The position numbers and the translations under genes are program-made. From the NCBI GenBank assembly GCA_016841725.1, contig JAENYP010000005.1, positions 1 through 59,392 on the forward strand: a DNA stretch of 59,392 nucleotides. Direction: 5' to 3'. The notes below the pieces were generated by a model, which did not search any database, was not told the DNA's origin, and was given only the letters and a program-made list of their open reading frames with translations. This DNA comes from Thermincola carboxydiphila (lineage in GTDB: Bacteria > Bacillota > Thermincolia > Thermincolales > UBA2595). This document shows positions 16,371 through 25,112 of the stretch, piece after piece; positions within the stretch are counted from its first letter, which is position 1, and the number at the start of each line of letters is the position of its first letter.

Positions 16371-18107
16371 TTATCCCGGCCTGTCTCTTTTAAGGTAATC
16401 CAGCAGTTCCTCTTTGCCCATGGTATTCAGGATATCGTTCTTTTCCAGCCAGCCGCGGCGGGCTGTGGCCACACCGTACTTCATATCATCCATCCGGTTA
16501 ATGTCATGGGCATCTGTGTTAATACATATTCTGATTCCCATCTCTGCAGCCCTGCGGACATACCTGTCGCTGAGATCGAGCCTGTCGGGGGAAGCGTTGA
16601 TCTCCAGAGCAGTTCCATACTTTACGGCAGCCGCAAAGACCTCCTCCATATCGATGGCGTAAGGTTCCCTTCTGCCAATTAAGCGTCCCGTCGGATGGGC
16701 CACTATGTCAACATGGCTGTTTTTCATTGCTGAAATGACTCTTCCGGTAATCTTCTCCCTATCCTGCCTGAAGCCTGAGTGTACCGAGGCCACCACAATA
16801 TCTCGCGCAGCAAGGATTTCATCAGGATAATCCAGATTACCATTGGAAAGGATGTCAGCCTCTATCCCACTCAGTATTTCAATTTTGTCTGTCTTTTCAT
16901 TCAGCGCCCTGAGATACCTTTCCTGTTCCCCCAGGCGCTCCACAGACAGCCCTCCGGCTATTCCCAGAGACCTGGAATGGTCAGTAATGGCAATATACTC
17001 ATAACCCATTTCAGATGCCCTGCCGACTATCTCTGTTATAGAATTGACCCCATCACTCCAGTCTGAGTGAATGTGCAAGTCCCCTTTGATATCCCCTGTT
17101 TCCACCAGGTCAGGCAGGCGCCCATTAAGGGCCACCTCCACCTCGCCCAGGTCCTCCCTGAGTTCGGGAGGGATATATTCCATACCCAGATGGGTATAAA
17201 TATCAGCCTCACCGGCAGCAGACAGCTGTGTATCGTCATCTCTGCCGAATATGCCATACTCATTTATTTTCAGGCCTTTTTTGTGGGCAATCTCCCGGAG
17301 CCGGACATTATGTTCTTTGGAGCCGGTAAAATGGTGCATGGCAGTACAATATTGTTCCGGCTCTACAACCAAAAGATCAATGCCGATTCCGGCCAGGGTC
17401 ACCACCCGGGCCTTGGTATCACCTTTGGCCAGTACTTTTTTTACCTGGGGGTGTTTGACAAATATGTCGATCACTCTTTCCGCTTCATATGAGCCAACGA
17501 CCAGATCAATATCCCCAATGGCATCCTTCATGCGGCGAACGCTGCCGGCGGCCCCGGCCTCGGTTACACCGGGAAGTGACTTCAGGAAACCGGTAAAGGC
17601 CTCTGCCATGGCATCGGCAATTCCCAGAGTAACCAGCCCGGTACCGCTTCTCAGCATTTCAATGCCCCTGAGGATGTTCATCTCAGTCTTATTCCCCATG
17701 CCCGGAAGCCCCCTGATTTTCCTGCCCCGGGCTGCTGCCTCCAACTCATCCAGTGAAGATATGCCCAGCTTTTGATATAGCTGCTGAGCCATCCTGGCTC
17801 CGATTCCGGGAACGCTGACCACCTCCAGGAGCCCTGGCGGCACTTCTGCTTTCAGATTTTCATAGTACTCTATTTTACCGGTTTTGAATAATTCCCCGAT
17901 TTTCCCGGCTATGGCCTTCCCAATGCCGGGAACAGTTTCCAGTTTTCCCTGGGAGGACATCTCCGACAGGTCGGCGGCCAGAGTGGCAATTGCCTTGGCC
18001 GCCTTCCGGTAAGCCCTGATTTTAAAAATGCTTTCCCCCTGGAGCTCCAGCAGGTCGGCTATTTCACTCATTATCCAGGCAGCTTCTATGTTCTCAATAC
18101 GCCTCAT
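16371..18107 (-). CDS. polX: family X DNA polymerase with PHP exonuclease domain
   Basis: PolX fills short DNA gaps in repair and has a 3'-5' exonuclease in its PHP domain. Seen: helix-hairpin-helix repeats (VPGIGKAIAGKIGEL, VPGIGARMAQQLYQKLG, LPGMGNKTEMNIL), the nucleotidyltransferase motif GSVRRMKDAIGDIDLVV with the metal-binding D-I-D and a later GIDLLVV Asp, then a PHP domain (DLHIHSDWSDG, ITDHSRSLGIAGG, EINASPDRLDLSD, INTDAH). 578 aa, full length. ATG 18107 follows GGAGGGCTT. In Bacillus polX sits between zapA/cvpA and mutS2; here zapA is 37 kb away. Confidence 0.96.
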   Translation of the reverse strand: MRRIENIEAAWIMSEIADLLELQGESIFKIRAYRKAAKAIATLAADLSEMSSQGKLETVPGIGKAIAGKIGELFKTGKIEYYENLKAEVPPGLLEVVSVPGIGARMAQQLYQKLGISSLDELEAAARGRKIRGLPGMGNKTEMNILRGIEMLRSGTGLVTLGIADAMAEAFTGFLKSLPGVTEAGAAGSVRRMKDAIGDIDLVVGSYEAERVIDIFVKHPQVKKVLAKGDTKARVVTLAGIGIDLLVVEPEQYCTAMHHFTGSKEHNVRLREIAHKKGLKINEYGIFGRDDDTQLSAAGEADIYTHLGMEYIPPELREDLGEVEVALNGRLPDLVETGDIKGDLHIHSDWSDGVNSITEIVGRASEMGYEYIAITDHSRSLGIAGGLSVERLGEQERYLRALNEKTDKIEILSGIEADILSNGNLDYPDEILAARDIVVASVHSGFRQDREKITGRVISAMKNSHVDIVAHPTGRLIGRREPYAIDMEEVFAAAVKYGTALEINASPDRLDLSDRYVRRAAEMGIRICINTDAHDINRMDDMKYGVATARRGWLEKNDILNTMGKEELLDYLKRDRPG

Positions 18108-18244
18108 AAGCCCTCCATCAATATGTACCCAAAATGGTTCTCCGAATTTTTGTTTTTTCCTCCAAGATTTGTTTCACTGCTTTTCACGTGTAGGCTTCGG
18201 ATATGGCCGTGGAATATGGTGAGATGTTGTACAAGGTTTTCCTT

Positions 18245-18399
18245 ACACTGCTGCCCTGAGAAATATTATCGCAGTTCCGCTAAGCGAAATCCGGGACGCG
18301 GGCCATGGACGGCCCGCGCCGCCATTGAGGCAGGATGCCGAATTGGCGGTGTTCCCGGAGTTCGCCAGGAACAAGATTAGATTTCTCGGGCGGCAGTGT
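18245..18399. repeat. ~155 bp palindromic element, predicted three-way junction (MITE-like)
   Basis: Long imperfect inverted arms flank two abutting hairpins. The left arm (18245-18296) pairs with the right arm (18353-18399): ACACTGC-GCCC-GAGAAAT-ATC, then GTTCC/GGAAC, GCGAA/TTCGC and CCGGGA/TCCCGG. Inside, CGCGGGCC/GGCCCGCG (18297-18318) and CCGCCA/TGGCGG (18319-18349, with inner GGCA/TGCC) form two hairpins with no gap between them. Short ORFs across it are by-products of the structure. It sits in the ~450 bp between polX and the surface-protein terminator. Copy number in the genome is unknown from this window. Confidence 0.75.
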
Positions 18400-18467
18400 G
18401 GAAAATTGGTACAATAGCTCACCATATTCCATCTCCGGCCATTTCGAATGCCTACCACTTATATTTT

Positions 18468-18514
18468 CCCCAAAAATAAGTCCTCTACCCTGCTTTTCAG
18501 CAAATGTAGAGGAC
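18468..18514 (-). terminator. rho-independent terminator after the surface-protein gene
   Basis: On the minus strand GTCCTCTAC (18506-18514) pairs with GTAGAGGAC (18480-18488) across a 17 nt loop, followed by TTATTTTTGGGG. It lies 40 bp past the stop at 18556. Confidence 0.8.
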
Positions 18515-18555
18515 AATTTACTTTAGTACGGATAGTTCTCAACTTAAACCTGAAT

Positions 18556-20532
18556 TTACTTCACTTTAGACCTTACTCTACCCGGTATAGCTATTGCGGC
18601 TACAAGTACCAAAGCAACGATTGCGGCAGCCCACAGATACAAACTGTAATTGATAGTCCCGGTTTCCGTTCCGGCGCTTTCCGGGTTAACCACAGCTGTT
18701 TTAACTATAGTAACTGTCTTCCAAGCGTCAGACATTGCAGTCTGCACTTCTACCGGTATTACAGTCAGTGAGAGAGACTGATTAACCTGATAACCAGATT
18801 CATCAATGGCCCTGATACTGCCATCACCTGCAGGTACAACTGCCGACCACCAGCCTCTTTGGGCCCGGCTCAGTTTCACTGTCTTGGGTCCCACACTGTA
18901 ATCAATGGCTACAGCATTAAACAATGGCTTAATTTCCAGCATGTACGTTCCGTTAGTCTGAGCAGACTTTTTGATCTCCATCAGTGGCAGGCTGTTGTCA
19001 ATAGTAATAGTGTAAGTACTCTGCCTGGTAACTCCGAACTTATCAACGGCGTATACCTCGATGGGATACGGCCCGTCATCAGTACCAAAAGCCACCATAA
19101 AGGATACTGTCCAGAAACCTTTTTTGTCCTGCTTCAGTTCCAGCCTGCGGCCATCAGGCAGCAATGCATAAACCTGCACCGTATCGGCTCCCGGAGTTAC
19201 CCTGATTGTGGGGTCACCGGCGGGAACCCGGGTCGGGGTTACCTTTACTTCCAATGGTACAATCGGAGTCGGTTCAGGTCCGGCTGTTGGCGGAATGATT
19301 ATTTCAGAATCTTCTTCGTTGCCGAAATCGAGGTCTCTGTGGTTTTCGGTGTTCCTGTTAATATCAACCGTAAAATCGAAAGATTCGGGAGCAGTCTGGG
19401 TCCAGCCTTCCTGCTGCACTTCTGAAACTGTATAAGTACCGTAAGGAAGTCTGGTGAAACTGTAGTAACCGTCTTCATCGGTGATATCAGTATCCCCATT
19501 GCTGAGATTGATGGTCCAGCCGCTTAAGGCAGGTTCCGGGTCATCTCCGTCTTTGTCCCATTCACCGTTCCCGTTAAGGTCATTAAACTTATGTCCACTG
19601 ATGCTGCCATAATCTTCACCACCACCACTGGGGCGATAGTTGCCGAAATCCAGGTCTCCTGCTGATCTGTATGCTTCATCAAGAGTTACATCGAAGTATC
19701 CAGGGTTTTCTTCGGTATCGGGAGCTGTCTGGGTCCAGCCTGTCTGCTGTACTTCTTCGACCCTGTAATCTCCAAACTCCAGGTTGGTGAATTCATAATA
19801 CCCGCTGGAATTTGTTACTGTTTCGTCAATTTGTTCCTCACCAGAGTACAATTTGATGGTCCAGTTTGACAATCCGGGTTCCCCTGTATCCCAGAGGCTG
19901 TTCCGGTTGTTATCCTTGAATTTATGTCCACTGATCTTGCCTTCAGGGTATTCGCCTTCAGGGCGGTTACCGAAGTCCAGGTCAAATGGCGCCCCATTGT
20001 CATCGACTACGGTTATAGTGGCTTCAGCAGAAACGGGGTCTGGGGGAGCTACATAGCGCGCGTGATCTTCATCATACTCCTCGTCAACGTATTTCCCGTC
20101 TAAAGTTATTAACCGCAGACTTGCATCAGCATTAAGGAAGTATTCACCTGGATGTTTCCCATATACATTCACATTAACTGAATCTGACCCGCCGCAAATC
20201 AACCTTTTAGTACTGGTGTATGGCAGATACTCACTGTAAACCGTACCGTTGACTGACCATTCTATAATATCAGGCCCCAGGTCCACCTCGTAGTAGCCTA
20301 ACGAGGGTAAGGTTTGCTCCCAACCGGCTTGCATTACTTCTTCTATTCTGAACTTTCCATAAAAATCAGAATTAATTTCAAATTCATAATAACCATCTTC
20401 ATCGGTATATGTTTGGGCAACTACTGTTTCATTTACATTAATCATTCTGATTTCCCAGTCGGATAACCCGTCTTCATCATCATCCCAGACACCATTGCCG
20501 TTACTGTCCTTAAATTTATACCCACAAATCAT
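18556..20532 (-). CDS. cell-surface protein, SdrD B-like repeats and C-terminal membrane anchor (downstream part of a TGA-split gene)
   Basis: Three SdrD B-type domains are visible (I-x-G-x-K-F-x-D-x-N-x-N-x-x-W-D ... D-G-Y-Y-x-F ... V-x-E-V-x-Q-x-G-W-x-Q-T), at about residues 2-80, 197-290 and 312-405. They are calcium-binding Ig-like modules in staphylococcal Sdr proteins. A P/T-rich linker, two Ig-like domains (about 440-600) and one C-terminal helix plus basic tail (about 632-658) follow. There is no LPXTG and no signal peptide. The ATG has no ribosome site, and the frame is open upstream to a TGA at 20578 shared with the preceding ORF, so this is probably the C-terminal part of one protein. 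Confidence 0.8.
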   Translation of the reverse strand: MICGYKFKDSNGNGVWDDDEDGLSDWEIRMINVNETVVAQTYTDEDGYYEFEINSDFYGKFRIEEVMQAGWEQTLPSLGYYEVDLGPDIIEWSVNGTVYSEYLPYTSTKRLICGGSDSVNVNVYGKHPGEYFLNADASLRLITLDGKYVDEEYDEDHARYVAPPDPVSAEATITVVDDNGAPFDLDFGNRPEGEYPEGKISGHKFKDNNRNSLWDTGEPGLSNWTIKLYSGEEQIDETVTNSSGYYEFTNLEFGDYRVEEVQQTGWTQTAPDTEENPGYFDVTLDEAYRSAGDLDFGNYRPSGGGEDYGSISGHKFNDLNGNGEWDKDGDDPEPALSGWTINLSNGDTDITDEDGYYSFTRLPYGTYTVSEVQQEGWTQTAPESFDFTVDINRNTENHRDLDFGNEEDSEIIIPPTAGPEPTPIVPLEVKVTPTRVPAGDPTIRVTPGADTVQVYALLPDGRRLELKQDKKGFWTVSFMVAFGTDDGPYPIEVYAVDKFGVTRQSTYTITIDNSLPLMEIKKSAQTNGTYMLEIKPLFNAVAIDYSVGPKTVKLSRAQRGWWSAVVPAGDGSIRAIDESGYQVNQSLSLTVIPVEVQTAMSDAWKTVTIVKTAVVNPESAGTETGTINYSLYLWAAAIVALVLVAAIAIPGRVRSKVK

Positions 20533-20547
20533 ATCATCTTCATCGGA

Positions 20548-20580
20548 GGAAGTAATACTTACTTCCAGCTCTGCATATCA
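20548..20580 (-). other. in-frame TGA followed by a short hairpin
   Basis: TGA (20578-20580) joins two ORFs in one frame: W-A-G-Y before it and Y-A-E-L-E-V-S-I after it. Eleven bases after the TGA, GGAAGTAA pairs perfectly with TTACTTCC across a GTA loop (20548-20566). A nonsense change of a Trp codon is the simplest explanation. Readthrough or a SECIS-like element are alternatives that the sequence alone cannot exclude. Confidence 0.6.
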
Positions 20581-21147
20581 GTAACCTGCCCACGAAGTTA
20601 TATCCTGATAAACTGGGCTTACGACCGGAGTACTATCCTGTTCTTCCCCATCCAATTCGATTTTCCACCGGAAATCATCTCCTGATTCATATGTGTCATA
20701 GGAACTTACATCAATCATTGCGTCAATTTCAAATGGTTCTGTATAAAGGGTTTGTTCATTTACCAACTCAATGACTACATCATTACCGTCTCTACCCTCA
20801 TACGCAGCCCAATTTCCGGAACTGTCCTTATGCTCCATGTAAATGTTAAGGGAATTAACATATACAGAATCAACAACACCTGTTAAGCCTATTTCACCGG
20901 TAATATGTATTTTGTGGGGAGCAGTTACCTCAAATGAAATCTGTTCTTGTTCATTTGTATTAATTGTTACATTATCAGGATTTACCTCGAAATCGTTAAG
21001 ATCCCAGGTATTGAAGCCGACATTAATGTCAGCATCAATTTGCACTTCAGCAGAAGCAGCGCTGGGCAGCAAGAGAAGCAACGACATAACTAACAGCAAC
21101 CCCAAAACACATCTGACACCATGTATTCTGTTGTCCTTTTTATTCAC
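20578..21147 (-). CDS. signal-peptide-bearing N-terminal part of the surface protein
   Basis: Residues 1-33 form a Sec signal peptide (basic MNKKDNRIHGVR, a leucine-rich core, cleavage near ASA-EV). The rest is a beta-rich domain I do not recognise (VTINTNEQEQISFEVTAPHKIHITGEIG, then IELVNEQTLYTEPFEIDAMIDVSSYDTY). It ends in a TGA that is in frame with the downstream SdrD-repeat ORF. Joined, they give a protein of about 863 residues with signal peptide, repeats and membrane anchor, a normal surface-protein plan. The GTG start at 21147 has GGGAGGTG 7 nt upstream. Preceded by a small RiPP-precursor-like ORF on the same strand. Confidence 0.75.
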   Translation of the reverse strand: MNKKDNRIHGVRCVLGLLLVMSLLLLLPSAASAEVQIDADINVGFNTWDLNDFEVNPDNVTINTNEQEQISFEVTAPHKIHITGEIGLTGVVDSVYVNSLNIYMEHKDSSGNWAAYEGRDGNDVVIELVNEQTLYTEPFEIDAMIDVSSYDTYESGDDFRWKIELDGEEQDSTPVVSPVYQDITSWAGY

Positions 21148-21219
21148 TAATTTTCACCTCCCTTCACAAAAAATGAATATCATGATAAGGCTAATATTCT
21201 AAATCTCAGTCTAGATATT

Positions 21220-21300
21220 TCACCAACCACAGTTACTTATAGCTGTCTCAAACTCAATTTCCTCTTCATGGGTTATCTCGGGTTTGGAATACTCTTTCAT
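21220..21300 (-). CDS. small RiPP precursor-like peptide 3 (26 aa)
   Basis: Found by direct reading. It starts MKEYSKPEI, continues with an acidic E-E-E-I-E-F-E-T block and ends S-N-C-G-W. ATG 21300 has GGGAGGT 7 nt upstream. Its leader matches that of the precursor at 21993-22121 (MK-x-Y-x-K-P-x-I ... E-x-E-I-x-F-E-T-x-x-S) in more than half of the positions. The core would be only the last few residues, with one Cys and one Trp. It could be a minimal precursor, a decoy leader or a decayed copy. It lies between an S26 peptidase gene and the surface-protein gene. Confidence 0.65.
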   Translation of the reverse strand: MKEYSKPEITHEEEIEFETAISNCGW

Positions 21301-21478
21301 CTTCCGTACCTCCCTTCGTCGGCTAAAAATTAATAATTTTCAAAATAATAATTGTTAAAAAAAAAGCTGCATAATAGCTGCCTCTTTTTCGCAAATAAAA
21401 AATAGAATAATTCCGCAATAAAATTTCCATATATTTATATTTTATAGTTCTTTAAAGACTAATACAATAAGTTTCTAT

Positions 21479-21949
21479 CTACATTTTTCGACATTTTTCG
21501 ATACGTCTGACAACCCTTAGAACCACGCGGCATAGTTTGGCCCAAAACCTTGCTGCAGATAGGGATGAACACAGCAGGCGGCCAAACAGCCGCCAAAACC
21601 CCCGGTTCGGGTTCCGGATACCGTATGTATCATGTTTCAGCATCACTACCTGGCCCAGTACTAAATCACGGGTAACCGGAGGGTCAAAACAAATATTGGT
21701 GTCCCCTTTTGTCAATATCAGGGGAACACTTTTATCATGTTGAACCCCCCAATACCGGTGTACCATCAGACCATTGCCCCCTTTTACCAAAATCATGGCC
21801 CCCTTTGGGGGCAGTTCTGCATCAAGAGGCGCTATTTCAGCCTTCATCCCTGCAATAATCGCAGGCCACATGCTGACACCTGAGGCTGTCATGAAGGCGT
21901 TTTTACCTGATTTAATTACATCTTCACAGAAAATCTGAGAATAGTCCAA
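21479..21949 (-). CDS. S26-type signal peptidase-like protein, module 2
   Basis: The S26 Ser motif is seen in TASGVSMWPAI, followed by ILVKGGNGLMVHRYWGV and LILTKGDTN-x-x-x-D-P-P. The H-R after the strand is where ER/SipW-type peptidases carry the catalytic His in place of the bacterial Lys. The C-terminal ~40 residues are basic and amphipathic (GRLLCSSLSAARFWAKLCRVVLRVVRRIEK). Start is uncertain: TTG 21949 has AAGGAG 6 nt upstream; ATG 22039 is longer but overlaps the precursor gene at 21993. A role in removing the leader of the neighbouring precursor is inferred from context. Confidence 0.78.
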   Translation of the reverse strand: MDYSQIFCEDVIKSGKNAFMTASGVSMWPAIIAGMKAEIAPLDAELPPKGAMILVKGGNGLMVHRYWGVQHDKSVPLILTKGDTNICFDPPVTRDLVLGQVVMLKHDTYGIRNPNRGFWRLFGRLLCSSLSAARFWAKLCRVVLRVVRRIEKCRKM

Positions 21950-21992
21950 TGGCAGCTCCTTATGCACCAGATTATTTAGGTAACTTATGTGT

Positions 21993-22121
21993 TTAGTCTC
22001 CTCCACCAAAGCCTCCAGTGCCTCCGACAGTACCCTCATGTTTGTAAAGCGGGCAGCTCACCAGAGTCTCAAACTGGATTTCCGTCTCATTTATTATCAT
22101 TGGCTTAACATATTGTTTCAT
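21993..22121 (-). CDS. RiPP precursor-like peptide 2 (42 aa)
   Basis: Starts MKQYVKPMII, then an acidic E-T-E-I-Q-F-E-T-L-V-S leader, a single Cys at residue 23 (SCPLYKHEG) and a Gly-rich tail (GGTGGFGGGD). The Y-x-K-P-x-I leader start matches the Y-x-x-P motif that RRE/PqqD-type domains bind in lasso systems. ATG 22121 has AAGGAGGTG about 7 nt upstream. It is sandwiched between the second HprK-like kinase and the second S26 peptidase. Probable modified region is the C-terminal half; the product is unknown. Confidence 0.78.
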   Translation of the reverse strand: MKQYVKPMIINETEIQFETLVSCPLYKHEGTVGGTGGFGGGD

Positions 22122-22125
22122 TTCT

Positions 22126-22947
22126 TTACACCTCCTTACCAAGTACTGTATCAATAGATTCCCAAAAGGTATCATCCTTCCTGAAATGAAGTTTAAAAAC
22201 GGGAACCTGTTTTAACAAATCGGCACAAAGACTAAAAATCTTATTTTCAAACAGTTGTGTCTTATTAATTGGGAAAAATACCATTGGCAAAATTGCGAAT
22301 ATAGCCTCTTTTGGCGGCATTTTTTCCAAAAAAACCCTGGAATCCTGTCTGAGAAAAAATATTCCGGCTATATCTGCAGTTGGAGGCAGGTAATCACTGT
22401 GAAATTCGCTGCGGAAAGGAGAGTGATGAATTGAAAAAAGACCTTTGTCATTCTTTTTTAGCAGGGTTACTTCATCTGAATAGATTACGGGATCCTCTGT
22501 CAGTTTGATAACAGTTGATTTGCCGGCCCCGGAATATCCGGTAAAGATGTAGGTTTTGCCGTTTCTCAGGATACATGAGGAATGCAGGGCCAGTCCGCCG
22601 CAATTCACAATTATGACTGTCACTACAGTTCTGAGGTAACTCACCAGAAATTCCCGGCCGCTAAACCATACCTTACCCTTCCCCTCAGCAAGGGAAAATG
22701 TTCCTTTATAACAAGGATGCTCCAATATCAGAATACCGTCATTAATACTTGCTTCCGGCGGTTGGCCCAGATATTGATAATTGTCCACTAAGGTCAGCCT
22801 CGAATCAGGAGCAATTTCAATTTCGGTCCCGGCACCATCTTCTGCCTGTTCACCTGAGAAGTGTTCCGCTAACCAAGCGACGATTTCATCATCATGGGTT
22901 TTAACAACAAATGGCATCTCAGCAAATTCAAGTAGTATTTTGTTCAA
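22126..22947 (-). CDS. HprK-like kinase domain protein, module 2
   Basis: The C-terminal HPr-kinase-like ATPase shows LHSSCILRNGKTYIFTG and Walker A GYSGAGKST, then a YSDEVTLLKK Asp and SPFRSEFHSDYLPP. Relatives in lasso clusters phosphorylate the precursor's C-terminal Ser. The N-terminal ~120 residues look like the usual beta-rich extension. TTG 22947 has GGGAGG 5 nt upstream; the ATG at 22995 would overlap pqqD and is an alternative. 273 aa by the TTG start. Followed 4 bp later by precursor 2. Confidence 0.82.
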   Translation of the reverse strand: MNKILLEFAEMPFVVKTHDDEIVAWLAEHFSGEQAEDGAGTEIEIAPDSRLTLVDNYQYLGQPPEASINDGILILEHPCYKGTFSLAEGKGKVWFSGREFLVSYLRTVVTVIIVNCGGLALHSSCILRNGKTYIFTGYSGAGKSTVIKLTEDPVIYSDEVTLLKKNDKGLFSIHHSPFRSEFHSDYLPPTADIAGIFFLRQDSRVFLEKMPPKEAIFAILPMVFFPINKTQLFENKIFSLCADLLKQVPVFKLHFRKDDTFWESIDTVLGKEV

Positions 22948-22981
22948 AGTGACCTCCCTATTCTTAGGAGCTTGTCCGAAA

Positions 22982-23254
22982 TTAAGCGGTAACAACCAAA
23001 TCTTTTGACTTTAATACTGCTAAAAATTCCTCCAAATCCGCTGCGGCCTCTTCCCGGCCAACATTAAACTCACGGCATATTTTATCCAGCAGATCCCCTT
23101 GGCTGTGGGGACTGTCAAGCAGCTCCCAAATAAAAGAACCCACTTCATTCAACGCCAATACCTTACCCTGTTGGGGGTCCATAATAACGGCCTCCCCATC
23201 GATTACTCTGGTAATCATTGTACTATTCCGGCAAAAATCAGCCAGGTCAGTCAT
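22982..23254 (-). CDS. PqqD-family RiPP recognition protein, module 2
   Basis: About 90 aa. The PqqD fold is seen in VIDGEAVIMDPQQGKVLALNE followed by VGSFIWELLDSPHSQGDL and a helical tail (EEAAADLEEFLAVLKSKDLV). PqqD/RRE proteins bind leader peptides and bring them to the modifying enzyme. ATG 23254 has AAGGAGGTGG close upstream; a longer reading to 23293 lacks a ribosome site. First gene of the second module, behind its own promoter. Confidence 0.85.
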   Translation of the reverse strand: MTDLADFCRNSTMITRVIDGEAVIMDPQQGKVLALNEVGSFIWELLDSPHSQGDLLDKICREFNVGREEAAADLEEFLAVLKSKDLVVTA

Positions 23255-23367
23255 TAGGCCACCTCCTTGTAGTAAAAATAAAAAGGACGTCATCCGATAA
23301 TCCCTTTTGGAATATCACGGCTCGTCCCTGAATCCGAAACTAAATCTTCAATTTTTATTTATGTTCA

Positions 23368-23397
23368 ATTTTACCACACAAGTTATTTCCTGGTCAA
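23368..23397 (-). promoter_or_regulatory. sigma-A type promoter of RiPP module 2
   Basis: Minus strand TTGACC (23392-23397), an 18 bp spacer and TAAAAT (23368-23373), about 115 bp upstream of the PqqD gene and downstream of the ABC transporter stop. Confidence 0.65.
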
Positions 23398-23435
23398 TAC
23401 TTTTTCATAATATTTAAACAATTATACAGGACATA

Positions 23436-25112
23436 TTATTGGCAAGTTTCTTCCACCAATCTGCCCTCTTCTATTCTGAGGACCCTGGAACATATTTTTA
23501 AGGCTGTCAGCCTGTGGGTAATGACCAAACACGTCCGTGAATCACCCATATCTTTCATCGCCTGCAGGACATGCTTTTCTGTTTCCACATCCAGGGCAGA
23601 AGTTGCTTCATCAAATATCATGACCGGCGCTTCCCGTAAAAAAGCCCGGGCAATGGCAATCCTTTGGGCCTGTCCCTCAGAAAGCCTCAGGCCGCGCTCT
23701 CCGATGACTGTATTCAGGTCTTGAGGCATCTTGGCAATAAAGTCCTCCGCGGCAGCCATCCGTAAAGCCCTTTCCATCTCCGCCATTGATGCATCCGTTT
23801 TGCCACTGCGCAGATTATCCGCAATCGTGCCGCTGAATAAGGTGTTTTCCTGGGGTACATAGGTAAGCCAGTCCCGGGTTGCGGCCGATACCTCATACCG
23901 GCTCCCCTTCCGGTCTGTAAAGTACACCTGACCGGCGCTCGGGCGAAGCAGGGCCAGCAGTAACCGGATCAGGGTGGTTTTGCCCTCCCCGGAAGAACCC
24001 ACTAAAGCCACCAGCTGACCTGGCAGAATTTCTGTGGTTACATTGGACAATACCGGCCTTTCGGGCGAATAATCAAAGCTGACATCCTCAAAGACAATGC
24101 CGACATCCCGGATTGCCGGAACACGCTCAGTTATTTTTTCACTCTCCATCTTCTCCAGTTCCATCAAACGCTCCATTGATGCTATCATATTAATCAGATT
24201 GGAAATCGTTCTGGCCAGCCCGACAAAAGGGCTCTGGACCTGCTGCACCAACTGCAGAAAAGCAGTCATGGTGCCAAAGCTGATTGCCTTCTGGGAGATA
24301 CGGTAAGCGCCCCAGCCAAAGGCCAGCAAATATCCCGACCAGTAGCCCACAGCGAGTACGTTGTTGGCTGCAAGTGTTTTCCTGTTTTTTTGAATAACCC
24401 ATTTCATCCTGTTTTCATGCAGGCTTTGTAAAGTATCCTCATTATGTTTCTCCAGCCGGAAAGACTTAATCACAATAAAATTCTGCAGGGCTTCCTGCAG
24501 GTGGGAACGATAAGCGCTCTCGGATTCCTGGACCTTAATCTGCAGCTTTTTTAAGGTGCGGCCCCATATCCGGCTGAAGATTATGGAGCAGGGCCCCAGG
24601 ACAAAAGCGAAAATAGCCAGATATGGTTCAAAATATAACAAGGCCGCAAATGAGGCCACTAATTGAGCAGTTAAAGCAAACATACCCGGAATCACGTTGA
24701 CGATGGTATTGGTGATAGCGCTGACATCACTGGTCATCCGGGTTAACAGATCACCACTGTGATAAGCAGTCAGAGACTGCCATTCTGTGCCCAGCAGCTG
24801 CCTAAAAACGCGCTGCCGGATAGAATTGGAAAAGGACTCGGAGACCCGCACCGAAAGCAGTGATACACCTACCTGCAGTAAAAGATTGCTGATAATCAGC
24901 AGCACAAAAACTCCGGCGGCAATAGCGGTTAAGCGCAGTTCATTAGCCACCGCGTGATCGATCATGTTTTTGGAGGCAAAGGCTGTAGCCACATTCATCA
25001 GTGACCCCAAAACCTGAATCAGCAAAATAGCTGCCAGCGCCGGCAGGTACGGGAAAAGATCCGGCTTAATCCAATGTGCAAATTGTCTTAGTTTGCTTAG
25101 CATTCCACTCAT
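23436..25112 (-). CDS. ABC transporter, fused permease and ATPase (peptide exporter type)
   Basis: 558 aa half-transporter. Six membrane helices are expected in residues 15-310. The ATPase domain shows Walker A VGSSGEGKTTLIRLLL, the signature LSEGQAQRIAIARAF, Walker B VMIFDEATSALD and the switch His (VITHRL). There is no N-terminal C39 peptidase domain, so leader removal must come from elsewhere; the neighbouring S26 proteins are candidates. The ATG overlaps the stop of the S26 gene by 4 bp. By position it exports the mature peptide or its transport intermediate. Confidence 0.93.
   Translation of the reverse strand: MSGMLSKLRQFAHWIKPDLFPYLPALAAILLIQVLGSLMNVATAFASKNMIDHAVANELRLTAIAAGVFVLLIISNLLLQVGVSLLSVRVSESFSNSIRQRVFRQLLGTEWQSLTAYHSGDLLTRMTSDVSAITNTIVNVIPGMFALTAQLVASFAALLYFEPYLAIFAFVLGPCSIIFSRIWGRTLKKLQIKVQESESAYRSHLQEALQNFIVIKSFRLEKHNEDTLQSLHENRMKWVIQKNRKTLAANNVLAVGYWSGYLLAFGWGAYRISQKAISFGTMTAFLQLVQQVQSPFVGLARTISNLINMIASMERLMELEKMESEKITERVPAIRDVGIVFEDVSFDYSPERPVLSNVTTEILPGQLVALVGSSGEGKTTLIRLLLALLRPSAGQVYFTDRKGSRYEVSAATRDWLTYVPQENTLFSGTIADNLRSGKTDASMAEMERALRMAAAEDFIAKMPQDLNTVIGERGLRLSEGQAQRIAIARAFLREAPVMIFDEATSALDVETEKHVLQAMKDMGDSRTCLVITHRLTALKICSRVLRIEEGRLVEETCQ

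Noticed and set aside
18243-18516. Two minus-strand ORFs of 71-78 aa and a plus-strand ORF
   Set aside because: They cover the palindromic element and terminator, have no ribosome sites and no recognisable domain.
20548-20580. Annotating the TGA as selenocysteine
   Set aside because: The hairpin is suggestive, but a surface adhesin-like protein has no evident need for selenium, and no selB or selC is in the window.
21355-21395. Terminator after the module 2 S26 gene
   Set aside because: There is a T-run on the minus strand, but the preceding stem is only about four base pairs.
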